Source: Euglena gracilis
Taxonomy: Eukaryota > Euglenida > Euglenophyceae > Euglenales
Direction: 5' to 3'
Assembly: GCA_039621445.1 (NCBI GenBank)
Contig: CP154957.1
Coordinates: forward strand, 38,224,654 to 38,288,653
DNA: 64,000 nucleotides
Positions 44,450 through 54,245 of this stretch are shown piece by piece. Position 1 is the stretch's first letter. Every line of letters starts with the position of its first letter. Both the position numbers and the translations under genes were made by a program. Under the pieces are notes generated by a model. The model ran no database searches and was not told the origin of the DNA. It saw only the letters and a list, made by a program, of their open reading frames with translations.

Positions 44450-44839
44450 ACACGACCAGAAAACCATGAGAACGCTCAGAAAATGATATAAAAACAGAAC
44501 GCCCAACAGAAGACATGCCACACAAGAGGGTGGGACTCAAAATTGTCACCCAGCCGACCAAATTTTGGAAAAAATGCCACATTTTTGAAAGTGGTCCAAA
44601 TGTGCCAGAAAAGACCAATAGAATCGTTCTTCAAAAGACACATTTAAATGGGCGTACCTGCTTCAATGTTTCAAAAAATACTGCACGACTGCATTCCTTA
44701 TGCTTCAAATAGCTTGTACCTGAAGTCAGAATAAAGATAAAACAAGGAATTCCAAGGGAGAAACACTTCCCTGACACACAATTAGGAAATACCGGGCGTG
44801 GTCGCCTGCGCTGCATCTTTCGCGATTTTGAGACCAACC
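44450..44839. other. No gene seen
   Basis: Where the rest of RNase H and a recombinase would be expected, only short frames are found. Confidence 0.55.
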
Positions 44840-44955
44840 TGGCCGTCCGTCCGTCCAGCCAAAATGCACCCTGTCCAGCCGTCCGTCCAGGTGAAAGGAA
44901 TTTTCTCTAGCCGTCCGTCCGTCCGTCCGTCCGTCCGTCCGTCCGTCCGCACGCC
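44840..44955 (+). repeat. (CCGT)n microsatellite, interrupted
   Basis: CCGTCCGTCCG blocks at 44842-44856, 44876-44890 and 44910-44950. Confidence 0.95.
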
Positions 44956-45611
44956 TCCATGAAATTTTTGTGGAAGAAACCCCCCCCAAAAACAGAAAAT
45001 GATTGTCCTCACCCCACATTCCATTTGGACAACCAAACTTCTTTTTGGCACCCAACGTTCAACGCACCTCCACACCCAAAAATGGCCAAAAATCTTGTCC
45101 TCCCCCCAAAAAAGTGCCAAAAATTGGTGCATTTCTGCAACCAAAACAGAATTTTTTGGCGATTTTTTTCCCCCTTCAAAAACAGCCATTTTGGGCCATT
45201 TTTTCAAAAATGGCCCAAAATGCATCCCAAAAAAATGTAACGGTCAAGAAAATCCTAGCAAAATTCTTTTTCAAAAAAAAGGAAAAAATGACCAATTTTG
45301 GACATAAAGATCACCCAAAAATGACCACTTTCAAACCAAGAGGCTTTTTTTTGTTCAAAAATGGCCCAAAAATGGCCAAAAATGATTGCTTTTTCGACCC
45401 AAAAATCACCGATATTAGGATGCGTGCCGCCCTTCTCGTGATGGGATGCAACAACATGGATGCTGCCTCCCGACCACCTCCAAAGTGGCATACTTCCCCC
45501 GTGACCCCCCCCATGACCCCCCCGTGACCCGCACCACCCCCTGAGATCTGTGGTCAGAACCGGATGCCTGCCCTGAAATCCGTGTTCATGACCACAAATT
45601 TCAGGGCAGGC

Positions 45612-45951
45612 ATTTGGCGGGCTGAACTATTTATCACCACCAAATTCAGCCACGCCTGGTACTTTTATTTCCAGTCCCAGGGAAGTCCTAATTTCACAAT
45701 TCTTGTGCCCCCCTGGACCCCTCAGGTCGTCGGTTCGAAGAGAATTATTGTTTCTGTGTGGTTCATTAAGCATATTAAACCAAACAGCACCAGAAATCAC
45801 CACAATTCTCGAATCAGATTCTGGCCAATCCGACGATCGCGAGCGTATCTCGGGCTGCGTACAACGTTAGATTACCAAGTTACCCCTCAATCGAAAGCTC
45901 TTTTCAACAGACGACCAGCGGTGGTCATCAGATTTTCCCACGCTGCATGGT
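45612..45951 (+). repeat. R7 copy 2, left part
   Basis: Aligns with 24787-25106 of copy 1: ACCACCAAATTCAGCCACGC, CTAATTTCACAA, GGTCGTCGGTTCGAAGAGAA, AACGTTAGATTACCAAGTTA, CGAAAGCTCTTTTCAACAGA and CCACGCTGCATGGT. Interrupted at 45951/45952 by element G2 and resumes at 48924. Confidence 0.9.
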
Positions 45952-48923
45952 CTCAGGCGGCCGAATTCGCTTTAAGGGTTTTTCCTTTTGGATGGGCGCA
46001 ATTGCGCAAATGCACCATTTTTTCGTAACCCCTGGGACCCCTTACCCTGCCAGCCGGAACACGATTTATGGGCTATGACACCCCTCTATTGGAGGGGATT
46101 AACTCCCAGAAGTTTGGTGTGCATGCTGCTGACCAAGTGACGCGAATAGGGCTGAGGGTGAGACTGGTGATGGTGTGCGTCAAACGGGAGAGAGGCACAC
46201 ACCCCCAGTTACGGCACTTGGAAACGGTGCTGACGTGCTGGCTGAACTGGCTGTGACACTGCCGCCACTGATAAGAACACACGGAGCCTCACTGGATCAC
46301 AACACCACAGACGAACAGACCACGTTCCCCAGCCGTCACGCAACTGATGTGTGTTTGTGGGCGCAATTGCGCAAATAAACATAAACACGTTGGTGCGCGC
46401 ATTTGCGCAAATAAAACGTACACCGATGATGTTAAAATGACTTTTTTGTGGCGCCAATGCGCGCACCAACACATTTGTTGGTGTGCGCATTTGCGCAAAT
46501 GCGCGCACAAAAGAGTTGTGTTTATGGGCGCATTTGCGCCCATAAAACATGTAGTTTTACTTTACATGTTAAAACACACCAATGAGGACCATGACCTTGC
46601 GAGGTTTAAAAACGTGATGGGTGTGTTGGTGTGCGCAATTGCGCAAATAAACAATTACGTTTGTGCGCGCATTTGCGCAAATGCGCGCACAAACATTTTA
46701 TAAACTGCTTCAAAATGCTGGGTTTGAGTGAGCCTTAACGCACACAAACAAAGTTGTGTTTATTTGCGCAAATGCGCGCATCAACACACATCAGTTGTGC
46801 GATACCATCTCCTCCTCCGCGACAGCTGGCGAACGCAACTCCTCACTCCAACCATTGATTTGCAACATGATTACGTGGCGATGAAACTTGTGGTGAGAGG
46901 TGGTGTGGAGTGTTCACTGGAACACGGCACGTGACGGGCCAAAATTTGCCTGCCTTACGTGTGTACATTTGTACTGCTGTTCCCTGGCCCACACGACCTG
47001 TTGTTTTGGCGCCATTTGTTTGGCAATTAAACGTAATGAATTGATGACATGCAAACGACCTGTGACTGTTGGACGCCTTTTGTGCAACAGGACTGCGTTA
47101 AAATTTGGCACCTGAAATGCCCAGGATGTGTCGGGCCGGAGTCCGTTTTGCGGTTTTCTTTGCCATTTTTCCTTGAAATATGGAAAAAACACCAGTTTTT
47201 TGTGCATAATTTGGGGGGAGTGAGTCCCACCGCTTTGATGCACCCAATGCAGGGGTAAAGGTTCAACACTTCCTTGCATCCAAAGTAACGGGTGTTTGAG
47301 GGCCACCCCTCTCCGGCTGCTGGTTGCCATGCACTGGCACCACGTCGTCCCCCCAGTCTCACGCCCCGGTTGCGGGGTATAATGGCCGCTTAAGCTGGGT
47401 GTCGTTGCACCGGGGAGGTGGATGCCGGCCTGGTGGGTGCTGAAGCATCAGCAGCTGATGGGGCTGCAGCAGCGGAGCCGAGGCCGTGGGCCAGTGACAG
47501 GGCCCTTGGGACCCCCAAAAAAAAATTGGTGCCGGTGGAGGTGCACCGTTACTGGGTGGCTGCGCACCCACCTTCAGGAGATCCGCTGTCTCCACCTTTT
47601 GTGGGACCTGTCAATGGTCCAAAAACGGCACCGTAACACCATGTGCAAGAGGGACGGTGTGGTCATTTGGGTTGAACCCATTCAGAAGCCACTAAGGGTA
47701 GCAGTAGGAGGGCCAAATGAAGTCGCTTATTACTCCTCCATTGGTTGTTTATTTGCGCATTTGCGCGCATCACGTTGTTTTATTTGCGCAAATGCACAAA
47801 TAAACATAGTAAATTGTACGATTTCTTCATGCAGTTTATTTGCGCATTTGCGCCCATCAAACAACGTGATGCGCGCAAATGCGCAAATAAACCACTTCTG
47901 CTGTCGGTGTTTGACGGCTATGTTTCCGTCACACCGTTCTTCTTTGCGTTTATGGGCGCAAATGCGCGCACCAACACAAAGCATGTTTATGCGCGCATTT
48001 GCGCAAATGCGCGCATAAACATGCTTTGTGTTGGTGCGCGCATTTGCGCCCATAAGCTTGTGTCGTTGACAAACAGTGTGACAAATCCACCAACTGGATG
48101 GCCCGTTGGTCCGTGCCGTCACAGCTCCTTTATCACACCGTTTATCAACGGCGTCAGTTCATGGGTACCAAAGCCCAATCCTAGAAGGACATGATTGTGT
48201 TGATGCGCGCAATTGCGCGCATCAACATAAACATGTTGATGCGCGCATTTGCGCCCATAAAACGCAATTTTGTCTTTCTAGTGTTGGGCTTCTTCTGTTG
48301 GGTTCTTTGCCACACAGCTGGTTGTGCGGGTCCCGGGTATAAGCCAGGTGGGAGACACACCGTCCCCTTTACTCCCTTTATTCCCTGCGGACCCCGTTTT
48401 TTCCCCCTCTGCACATCCCTTCCCAAACACCCCCACTTACCTTCCTTCCCCCTTCCCGCCGGCTTGTTCACACCACACTCACACCCCCCGGACCCTCCCT
48501 GCACTTCAACAAACAGCCCAAAAACACCACACCAAGGCGTCGCAAACAAAGCAGTCCGCCAATCACCCAGGACACACACCGCCGGCAGCTCGGAAACACC
48601 CGGGGACACAGCCGAAAGAAGCAACAAGGGCAGTAAAGGTCCCGTCCTATGGTGCTTTTTTGCGTTTTTTCCCCTTTGGGCCGGCAGGGTCCCGGGGGTT
48701 TGGGCCCACCAAGTCTTTCCCGACACCCCCCAAAATCACTGTTTTTGGCCAAAGTCCCGGGAGTCACACCGCCAAAACCAAAAAATCGCTTCGTTTTTGC
48801 ACTCTCTTGTCAACGTGTTCTCAAACCCCCCGGACCTTCACCGCCGGAATCAAAAAACTCGGGGATTTGCGCATTTGCGCCCATCAAACAGAAAAAGCTT
48901 AAGTGCGAATTAGGCCGCCTAAG
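45952..48923. mobile_element. Element G2: TTGCGC-palindrome element in R7
   Basis: The left end CTCAGGCGGCCGAATTCGCT plus TTAAG (45952-45976) and right end ...GCGAATTAGGCCGCCTAAG (48898-48923) are inverse and match the G1 ends. Target duplication ATGGT (45947-45951) / ACGGT (48924-48928). The uninterrupted R7 copies at 25102-25106 and 60146-60150 (reverse) read ACGGT at that point, so the insertion site is directly visible. About 19 palindrome clusters such as GCGCGCATTTGCGCAAATGC or GGGCGCATTTGCGCCCA fill 45990-46800, 47745-48260 and 48860-48890. Most are flanked by TTTAT, AAACA or CCAACAC. Two unique gaps lie at 46810-47740 and 48265-48860. Open frames through the palindromes translate to repetitive I-C-A-N-A-R-like peptides and are not genes. 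Confidence 0.9.
46810..47740. other. Palindrome-free interior of G2
   Basis: 930 bases with no TTGCGC cluster. Frames of 70-200 codons exist on both strands but overlap each other and carry no domain I recognise. A short Cys-rich frame at 47049-47258 is discussed under rejected items. If G2 has cargo or a gene, it should be here or at 48265-48860. Confidence 0.45.
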
Positions 48924-49210
48924 ACGGTACTATATTTCCAAAACAGGGCCAATTTTGACCAAAATTGGATATCCACCCCAGTGGTCCCCAAATGGCAAAT
49001 TTCATTGTGCTATATGGTTAAAACAGTCATGTCAGGACCCCAGGGCCATTTTTATGACATTTTTCGGAATGACAGAACCGGTGTCCCTAACCCCCTATTT
49101 TTTGGACAGAACCAGTGTCCCTAACCCCTTTTTTTTTGGACAGAACCGGCGTCCAAAAAACCCGTGGGGGGGACGCCGGTTCTGTCCTGAACCCGGCGTC
49201 CCAAACGCAC
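48924..49210 (+). repeat. R7 copy 2, right part
   Basis: Continues R7 from ACGGTACTATATTTCC through TTGGATATCCACCCCAGTGG and ACAGAACCGGCGTCC to GGCGTCCCAAACGC, aligning with 25102-25390. Confidence 0.9.
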
Positions 49211-49425
49211 ACAAAACACTTCTTTGGATGTGTGCGCAAGGGAGAACAAAATGGCCCAAGAGTATCACAACCAATTTGCATTTTATAACGTTCCCATCAG
49301 AGTTGCCCACTGACAGCAACTCTGAACACGCCGCCCTTTGGGCAACAACACGATGATGTTGTTTATGCCTCGCTCCCTTCCTTCCTCTCATCCGCCATAA
49401 AAGCTCCCACCAAATCCCACCAATG

Positions 49426-49771
49426 TACCATGCCCCCCCCATATTACACAAAAATTGTGGGCATACCATGCCCCCCCCCGAGCTATTCCCATAGGAGGGA
49501 CGGGAATGGCTCACTTTCATAGCACTTTTCATGAAGGACTTCCCCAAAAAGTGGTCAAAAATCGACGTTTTTGGGACATTTTCAAAAATCACTTTTTTTG
49601 CAAATGTGCTTAAAATTGACCATTTTTTGCGAACGTCCAAAAAAGTTGCCAAAAATGACACCTTTTGGGCGGTCCGAGGTCCTCCCCCGAGCTGTCCCCC
49701 CCCCCCGCAAGTGGGCCGTAAAGGGTCCCGGGACGATAATTGCTCCGGGGGGGGGGGGGGTGGCAAAGCTG
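49426..49771 (+). mobile_element. TA-type MITE, CCATGCCCC family, copy 3 (composite start)
   Basis: Two successive TA-CCATGCCCCCCC starts occur at 49426 and 49464. The body from the second aligns with 8477-8816. The right end (G-run then GTGGCA) is degraded. A small nested or partial copy probably explains the double start. Confidence 0.65.
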
Positions 49772-50197
49772 ACAAAAAAGTGCTTTTTTTTAAAAAAACG
49801 TGTTTTTTTTGAAGAAAAAAAACGCCATAAAAAACTTTTTTTGAAAAAAAATGGATTTTTCTTTGAAAACACATTATTTGCCCCCCCCCCCCTACCTCTC
49901 GGCATGGGTTTTGCAACTGAGGTTCCTTCATCGCCGGCCAACTTTTGAGAAACAAGAGGCAAAGCAAATCAAGAACTCCCATTTTTGAAGACCACTCAGT
50001 CTGACGGTCTTGGACGAAGCGGAAACAAGGCGCAACAGCTACTCGTCTTCACCATCACTGAGGTGAGACTGCCTTGTTTTCCCCCAAAAAAAATTCCCAA
50101 ACCCTCGTTGGCGTTTTTTTTATTTTTTAAAAAAAAACACAAAAAAACCCAAAAAAAACTGTTTTCTTTTTTTTTGATTGCCAGCTTTGGGGGATGG

Positions 50198-50276
50198 TAA
50201 CCCATATACAGGCCATAAAACGGGTCAAGGGCGCCGCAGGCGATCTTGACCCGTTTTATGGCCTGTATACGGGTTA
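50198..50276. repeat. 32-bp-arm hairpin, GGCGCC loop
   Basis: The left arm 50198-50229 (TAACCCATATACAGGCCATA...) and right arm 50245-50276 are inverse with one mismatch. The loop is GGCGCCGCAGGCGAT. The outer word GGGTTATAGCCCACAATTTT is shared, reversed, with 32560-32580. Confidence 0.9.
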
Positions 50277-50406
50277 TAGCCCACAATTTTTCTGTTACCG
50301 TGAACAGAAAGGCCCGGCGCCTGCCCTGTATTTCGTTGACATGCTTCATGCAACGGTTTTGGGCTGTTTTTGGGCCATTTTGGGCCATTTTTTTGCCAAA
50401 AAGTCC

Positions 50407-50570
50407 TGTTCACAATTTCATGCTCTGTAAATTGTGAACAGTCTGTTCACGATTATCAGGCCAATAATTGGACCCCCCAATTAACGCCCTGATAATTGTG
50501 AACAGGCTGTTCACAATTATGAGGGCGTTAATTTGGGGGGTCCAATTATCGCCCTGATAATGGTGAACAG
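50407..50570. repeat. Nested TTCACAATTATCAGG foldback
   Basis: A 64-base arm (50443-50505) starts CTGTTCACGATTATCAGG and contains AATTGGACCCCCCAATTAAC. It pairs with 50507-50570 at about nine positions in ten with a 1-base loop. A smaller hairpin of CTGTTCACAATTT / AAATTGTGAACAG precedes it at 50407-50441. It lies about 230 bases upstream of the ORF remnant at 50801. Confidence 0.9.
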
Positions 50571-50800
50571 AAACGCTGTGACAAAAAAACCTTCAATTTA
50601 TGGGATGTTTTGAGGAAAACCCGCTGGTCCTGGAAAACGAGATATGGTCTAATGGCCAAGTTATTGGTGGGCACTTTGGGGGGTCCGGGCCCCCAAGATG
50701 CTTGGCCATAAGGCGATTTTCGGTTTAGAGCCTAAGGGTGTGGATGCCCGTTTTTTTTACCATACCATTCCACCAGTGTTCCAGTTTATTTCTTTGTACA

Positions 50801-51035
50801 ATGGCCAAGAAGGCAGCAACACTATGGACAGAATGCTGCCCCATCCCCCAAAAGTTGGTGAATTTTTGGCCACACTAAAACAGGGATGCACCAAAAAGTT
50901 GAACCCTGTTCAGGATCCCTTGCATGGTAGCCTTCTGGCGGAGGCGACCACAAAGAAAGCATCCGGAACAGAAAGGACAGAGCAAGCCGCATATGCACAC
51001 CTTCTCGAATTTGAAACCGTGCATTGGGGCTCTGG
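50801..51035 (+). pseudogene. Broken LP-x-PPK family copy
   Basis: The ATG at 50801 begins ATGGCCAAGAAGGCAGCAAC, matching the start at 32944. One base is missing just after the seventh codon, so the family reading (N-T-M-D-R-M-L-P-H-P-P-K) continues in another frame. The rest of the conserved domain is present (E-F-L-A-T-L-K-Q, D-P-L-H-G-S-L-L-A-E-A, K-K-A-S-G-T-E). Similarity to 32944-33150 stops at about 51030, where the ACGCCGG palindromes begin. The upstream word CGGTTTAGAGCCT (about 50719) is shared with the intact copy. A relic; it preserves the family start site and upstream region. Confidence 0.7.
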
Positions 51036-51044
51036 CTTAACACC

Positions 51045-51140
51045 CGAACCGGCGTTCAGGACGCCGGTTCAGCGGCGAATTTTCTGTGCCGAACCGGCGT
51101 CCAGAACGCCGGTTCGGGCGGGAAGACGACGTCTGGGGGA
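51045..51140. repeat. GAACCGGCGT/ACGCCGGTTC palindromes
   Basis: Two GAACCGGCGTYCAGRACGCC then GGTTC palindromes, as at the ends of R7, followed by GTTCGGGCGGGAAGACGACG then TCTGGGG. The latter word family also occurs at 30060-30090 and 36145-36180. Confidence 0.85.
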
Positions 51141-51372
51141 CCCAAAACAAAAAGTGCGAAAAAGTGTCCAAAATGGTTTGTAGACAAGTAGCAATCATAT
51201 CTAATCATATTTGAGCAGTTTTTGGGGGTATTTGGCCAGAAATTGGGGTATTTTTGTGCAATAATTTCCTTTTGGCCAAATTTTGGGAATTTTCTGAAAT
51301 AGGATACCATGCAGCACGGCCAGAAATCAAAGGCCATCTGCAGAAAGCCCCAGAGAAGAGCTTTCTATATAT

Positions 51373-51471
51373 AAATCAACAGACACTAACGATTTCAGCA
51401 GGGGCGCCGGGCCGTGCGAGCGAAGCGAGCGGCCCGGCGCCCCTGCTGAAATCGTTAGTGTCTGTTGATTT
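51373..51471. repeat. 42-bp perfect hairpin
   Basis: Arms 51373-51414 and 51430-51471 are exact inverse copies, from AAATCAACAGACACTAACGA to GGGCGCCGGGCCG, around a 15-base loop TGCGAGCGAAGCGAG. The loop is itself self-complementary (GCGAGCGAAGCGAGC-like). The GACACTAACG word recurs in the unit just downstream. Confidence 0.95.
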
Positions 51472-51714
51472 ACTAAAACCTATTTCGTCTGGGCCCGCAC
51501 GCCTGTCTTGAAAATTCATTCGACCGATGCACCTGGCTTGAGTTTTGGCCGTTTTTTTCATTTTTTTCAAGAAAACGTACGCCGTCTTGGAAATCGTTTT
51601 ACACTAACACATCCCTGTCTTGGAAATCGTTTTACACTAACGGATTCAGCCTGAAATCCGCTAGTGTCTGTAGAAATTCAAGACAGGCGTCGGGCCCAGG
51701 AAATAGGTTTTAAT
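51472..51714. mobile_element. AAAACCTATTT foldback unit
   Basis: The left end AAAACCTATTTCGTCTGGGC then CCGCACGCCTGTCTTGAA is inverted at the right end as TTCAAGACAGGCGTCGGGCC then CAGGAAATAGGTTTT. Between them TCTTGGAAATCGTTTTACAC is tandemly repeated. Matching single ends occur at 20860 (reverse), 61488 and 62752. Confidence 0.75.
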
Positions 51715-51984
51715 CAAGGGGCAACATGGCAGGTGAACAGTGGAATTTGGAATTTGCGAAAAGGGTCGGACCATGCGATCGGCGATTTTCAGGGCGCTGT
51801 GCAATGTGGCTGAGTTCTGAGGGTTACCAAGTGAAAGGACTTGGGGAGAGCTTTCAATTGATATGCTGCATGGCACCTGAGGTGTGAGATTTCACAAATT
51901 AAGATGTCAATTTTTGGAATACACGATCGCTGAAAATAATGCAGCATGGCTGAATCCGGAGGGTAGATCTGGCCTGGGGGGGAG

Positions 51985-52205
51985 GGGGTTGTGGGCCGAC
52001 CCTAGGGTCGGCCCACGGTCGCCAAAGGTCGCCAAAGGTCGCCCAAGGTGCCGTCCGGGAGACCCCCCTAGTGGGCCGACCCTAGGGTCGCCGGCTTAGG
52101 GTCGACTTAGGGTCGTGGGCCGACCCCAGGGTCGACTTAGTCGGCCCACCCCACGACCTCCCCCCCCCCCCTGCGACCCTAGGGTCGACTTAAGGTCGGC
52201 CCACC
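51985..52205. repeat. GTGGGCCGACCCTAGGGTCG array
   Basis: At least six GGCCGACCCTAGGGTCGGCC-type palindromes or halves, with CGCCAAAGGT repeats and GACTTAGGGTCG. Confidence 0.9.
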
Positions 52206-52410
52206 CACCGACCTCCCCCCCCTTCAAAACCAAGATTTGAATGTTTGAAGTTATTTTCATCAACTGAGGCCTCCATTTTAACACTTGCAGAAACAAAAAT
52301 TTGAAAATTTGAAGTTATTTTCTTCAATTAAGCCCTCTAATTTTACACACAAATTGTGGCTGAGCCCAGATTTCAGCCTGAAAACGTGTTCAGGAGGGGG
52401 GCCCCCAACT

Positions 52411-52670
52411 TATCCCCCGAGTATGTTTCCAACTCTGAAGGGATTTTGTTATTTGAGGCTCGGATGGGGGTGGAGGGAGGAGTTTCCTGCCTCTCGTGAT
52501 GCAGAATGCTTGCATTTCTAAAGGATTTTCATGTAATCCCTGTCTCATCATTGTTTTTTTTTTACCCCTCCGGACCCCCATCAAGGGTCCACCAGTGCAA
52601 GACACTTATTTGGACCAATCCGGACCATTTCCGGGTGATTTGGGCCCGCCACAGACCATGTTTATGACCA
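52411..52670. other. No gene seen
   Basis: The left part carries a lone family F end (AAATTGTGGCTGAGCCCAGA at 52351). Nothing recognisable after it. Confidence 0.5.
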
Positions 52671-52771
52671 CCGACCAGCCACCGACTTGTTTACATTAGA
52701 TTTTCTTCATGGGGGGACTTAAATGTCGGCGGTACTGACCCGTTAGTACATTAGAGTGGGTAGTCAGACTA

Positions 52772-53040
52772 CCCAATACCCCCCCCCCACCCCGTCTCGC
52801 CGACCAGCTACCGACCATTAGTCGGCCGACTCCCCCCCCACACCCCCCAGTCTACTGCCATGCGCCACGAAGGCCGCTGCAACTCAGAACCAACCAGTCG
52901 GCCAACTACCCAATACCCCCCACCCCGTCTCGCCAACTAGCTACCGACCATTAGTCGACCGACTTCCCCCCCCCCCAGTCTACCGCCATGCGCCCCGAAG
53001 GCCGCGCATCAGCCGAAGGCCGAAGCCCGCGCAGCGGCCT
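52772..53040 (+). repeat. 137-bp tandem duplication with TAGTCGGCCGACT
   Basis: CCCAATACC at 52772 and 52909 starts two units. Each has CACCCCGTCTCGCC, AGCTACCGACCATTAGTCG, C-runs and GTCTACYGCCATGCGCC. It ends in a palindrome cluster (GCAGCGGCC-TTC-GGCCGCTGC). Confidence 0.85.
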
Positions 53041-53059
53041 TCGGCCGCTGCAATTCAGA

Positions 53060-53345
53060 ACCTGAAAAGTTGATGATGTTATTTAAAGGCGTAGGGTTAG
53101 GGTCAAGTTTCCATCCCTAACTGTCCCATCCCATCCCCTCAACGTCGTTAAATTGGTGTCTGCAGGGGACCCAGCGAACCCAAAGAGGCGCCCAACTAGG
53201 GTTAAAAACACGAGGGTCCCCCAATGTGTATTAACCCTAGTTGGGCGCCTCTTTGGGGTAGCTGGTCCCCTGCAGGCACCACTTTTTCACGCATCAGTCA
53301 CCGACCCTTCAGCTGGTCGATCGACCCTTCAACTAGTTGGTGGCA
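53060..53345 (+). repeat. Family J hairpin unit, copy 1
   Basis: Starts GTTGATGATG with TTATTTAAAGG (53079-53089). It then has CCATCCC and CAACGTCGTTAAATTGG, followed by a two-layer hairpin. The inner arms of 26 bases (53180-53205 / 53231-53256, CCAAAGAGGCGCCCAACTAG..) are perfect. The outer arms are CTGCAGGGGACC (53160-53171 / 53264-53275). A diverged copy is at 58140-58480. TTATTTAAAGG resembles a TATA-type box, but no transcript is demonstrable. Confidence 0.8.
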
Positions 53346-53570
53346 GGCTGGAGACCCTGGTCAGGCTGGAGACCCCCCAGGACCCCCCCCAGGACCCGAC
53401 CGGGCGCGTATGGTGGGCCTCTCTTTTGGCCTGCGTGGGCTTGGGCGTTTTTGGGGCCCTCCCCTTCCTGGCTTGCTGTTCCCTCGGCTGGTGTCGGTCT
53501 CTCCCGTTTCTCGTTGGGTGCTGTGGTTTGTCTTCGCCATTTTCTCTTATATCCGTGGACTGAGGCCCAA

Positions 53571-53716
53571 GACACACACTGTGTCTCGTGGACTGAGTCC
53601 ACGAGACACAGTGTGTGTCCCCGTGGACTGGGACACACTGTGTCTCGTGGACTGGCAGTCCACGAGACACAGTGTGTGTCCCCGTGGACTGGGACACACA
53701 CTGTGTCTCGTGGACT
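53571..53716. repeat. TGTGTCTCGTGGACT palindrome array (K1 left)
   Basis: Alternating GACACACACTGTGTCTCGTG and CACGAGACACAGTGTGTGTC then CCCGTGGACTGG units, virtually without mutation. The same units form 54594-54735, 54775-54800 and 61586-61700. Confidence 0.95.
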
Positions 53717-53937
53717 GAAAAATAAAAGGTGTTTGCCAGAAATGCGAGGTGTTCTACATCTAATGCAATGCAGCAGGGCAGTGGAAAGATGGTCACCGGA
53801 CAACCGTGAGCTGTAACAACTGAGAGACAGTTGGCGCGAATTTGGAACAATGGTCGTCGGGACACGGAACGGCATAACAGACAACGAGGAGACGTAACGA
53901 GTAGCCCAGCGTTATGCCTTACTGACCAACACACGAC

Positions 53938-54245
53938 TCACAAATCCAGGACCAGGTTAGCACACTTCCAGTGGTACGACAGCCCACACGCATCACAGAC
54001 CACAGCATTTAGCTCACAACAGGGTGGGTTCAAAGGAACGGTGACCCCACAAAACCCACAATTGGGACGGACAGGACGAGGGCGTTTGTTTGCCCGGGAG
54101 GAGGAGACGGCAGGGAAAAGGGACGGAATGTTTGACATGTCCTGGGCCACCGGTGCGTGCTCCGCAGATGGGGGAGCGCCAAAAATGGTCCACTTGGACC
54201 ACTGAGCGCGGTTGCGCTCGACGGCCAGGTCGTCATCGTCGCCTT
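53938..54245 (-). pseudogene. PHD-finger gene, copy 1, broken
   Basis: The minus-strand frame reads ...DDDDLAVERNRAQWSKW... then S-N-I-P-S-L-F-P-A-V-S-S-S and a PHD finger C-x2-C-x17-C-D-A-C-x4-H-x2-C. The finger is cut short. Relative to the copy at 61899-62354, 20 bases are missing at about 53950, between two CCAGGACC-like words. This shifts the frame, removes the final C-x2-C, and ends the protein as N-L-V-L-D-L. Upstream the N-terminal family domain (54233-54541) is in a different frame, overlapping at the GGCGACGATGACGAC stretch, so at least one more frameshift or an intron separates them. Gene order (N-domain then PHD) matches 40511-41062. A histone-reading or element-accessory role is possible but inferred. 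Confidence 0.7.

Larger units (their letters stand above)
40369..45618 (+). mobile_element. DIRS-like unit with 33-bp inverted ends
   Basis: The left end GCCAAATGCCTGCCCTGAAA and 13 further bases (40369-40401) is inverted at 45586-45618 with one difference. Both ends are followed by a shorter internal repeat, GGATGCCTG and ATCTGTGGTCA. Between them lie, in order: a PHD-finger ORF, GTGACCCCC minisatellites, a gag-like frame, A/T palindromes, a second repeat-rich frame and a DIRS-type reverse transcriptase. Inverted termini and absence of an obvious target duplication fit DIRS-like YR retroelements. I could not find the tyrosine recombinase, and the 1.1 kb after the RT has no long frame. Whether the ends belong to the RT element or to the PHD-gene unit is unresolved. 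Confidence 0.55.

Noticed and set aside
47049-47258. Short Cys-rich frame with C-x-C...H-x2-C-P-x-C, vaguely PHD-like
   Set aside because: Only 69 codons, no second copy, ligand spacing not that of a PHD finger, and a stop lies immediately upstream.
46340-48260. Long frames encoding repeated I-C-A-N-A-R / A-H-L-R-K-C-A-like peptides in G2
   Set aside because: They arise on both strands and several frames from the GCGCATTTGCGC palindromes. Structure is at the DNA level, not the protein level.
48191-48913. 240-codon Pro/Ser/His-rich frame
   Set aside because: It begins in palindromes and runs through a C-rich low-G stretch that is open in two frames. Composition alone explains it.
53085-53110. 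Telomere-like GTAGGGTTAGGGT
   Set aside because: Only one and a half TTAGGG units, part of a dispersed hairpin repeat, not a telomere tract.
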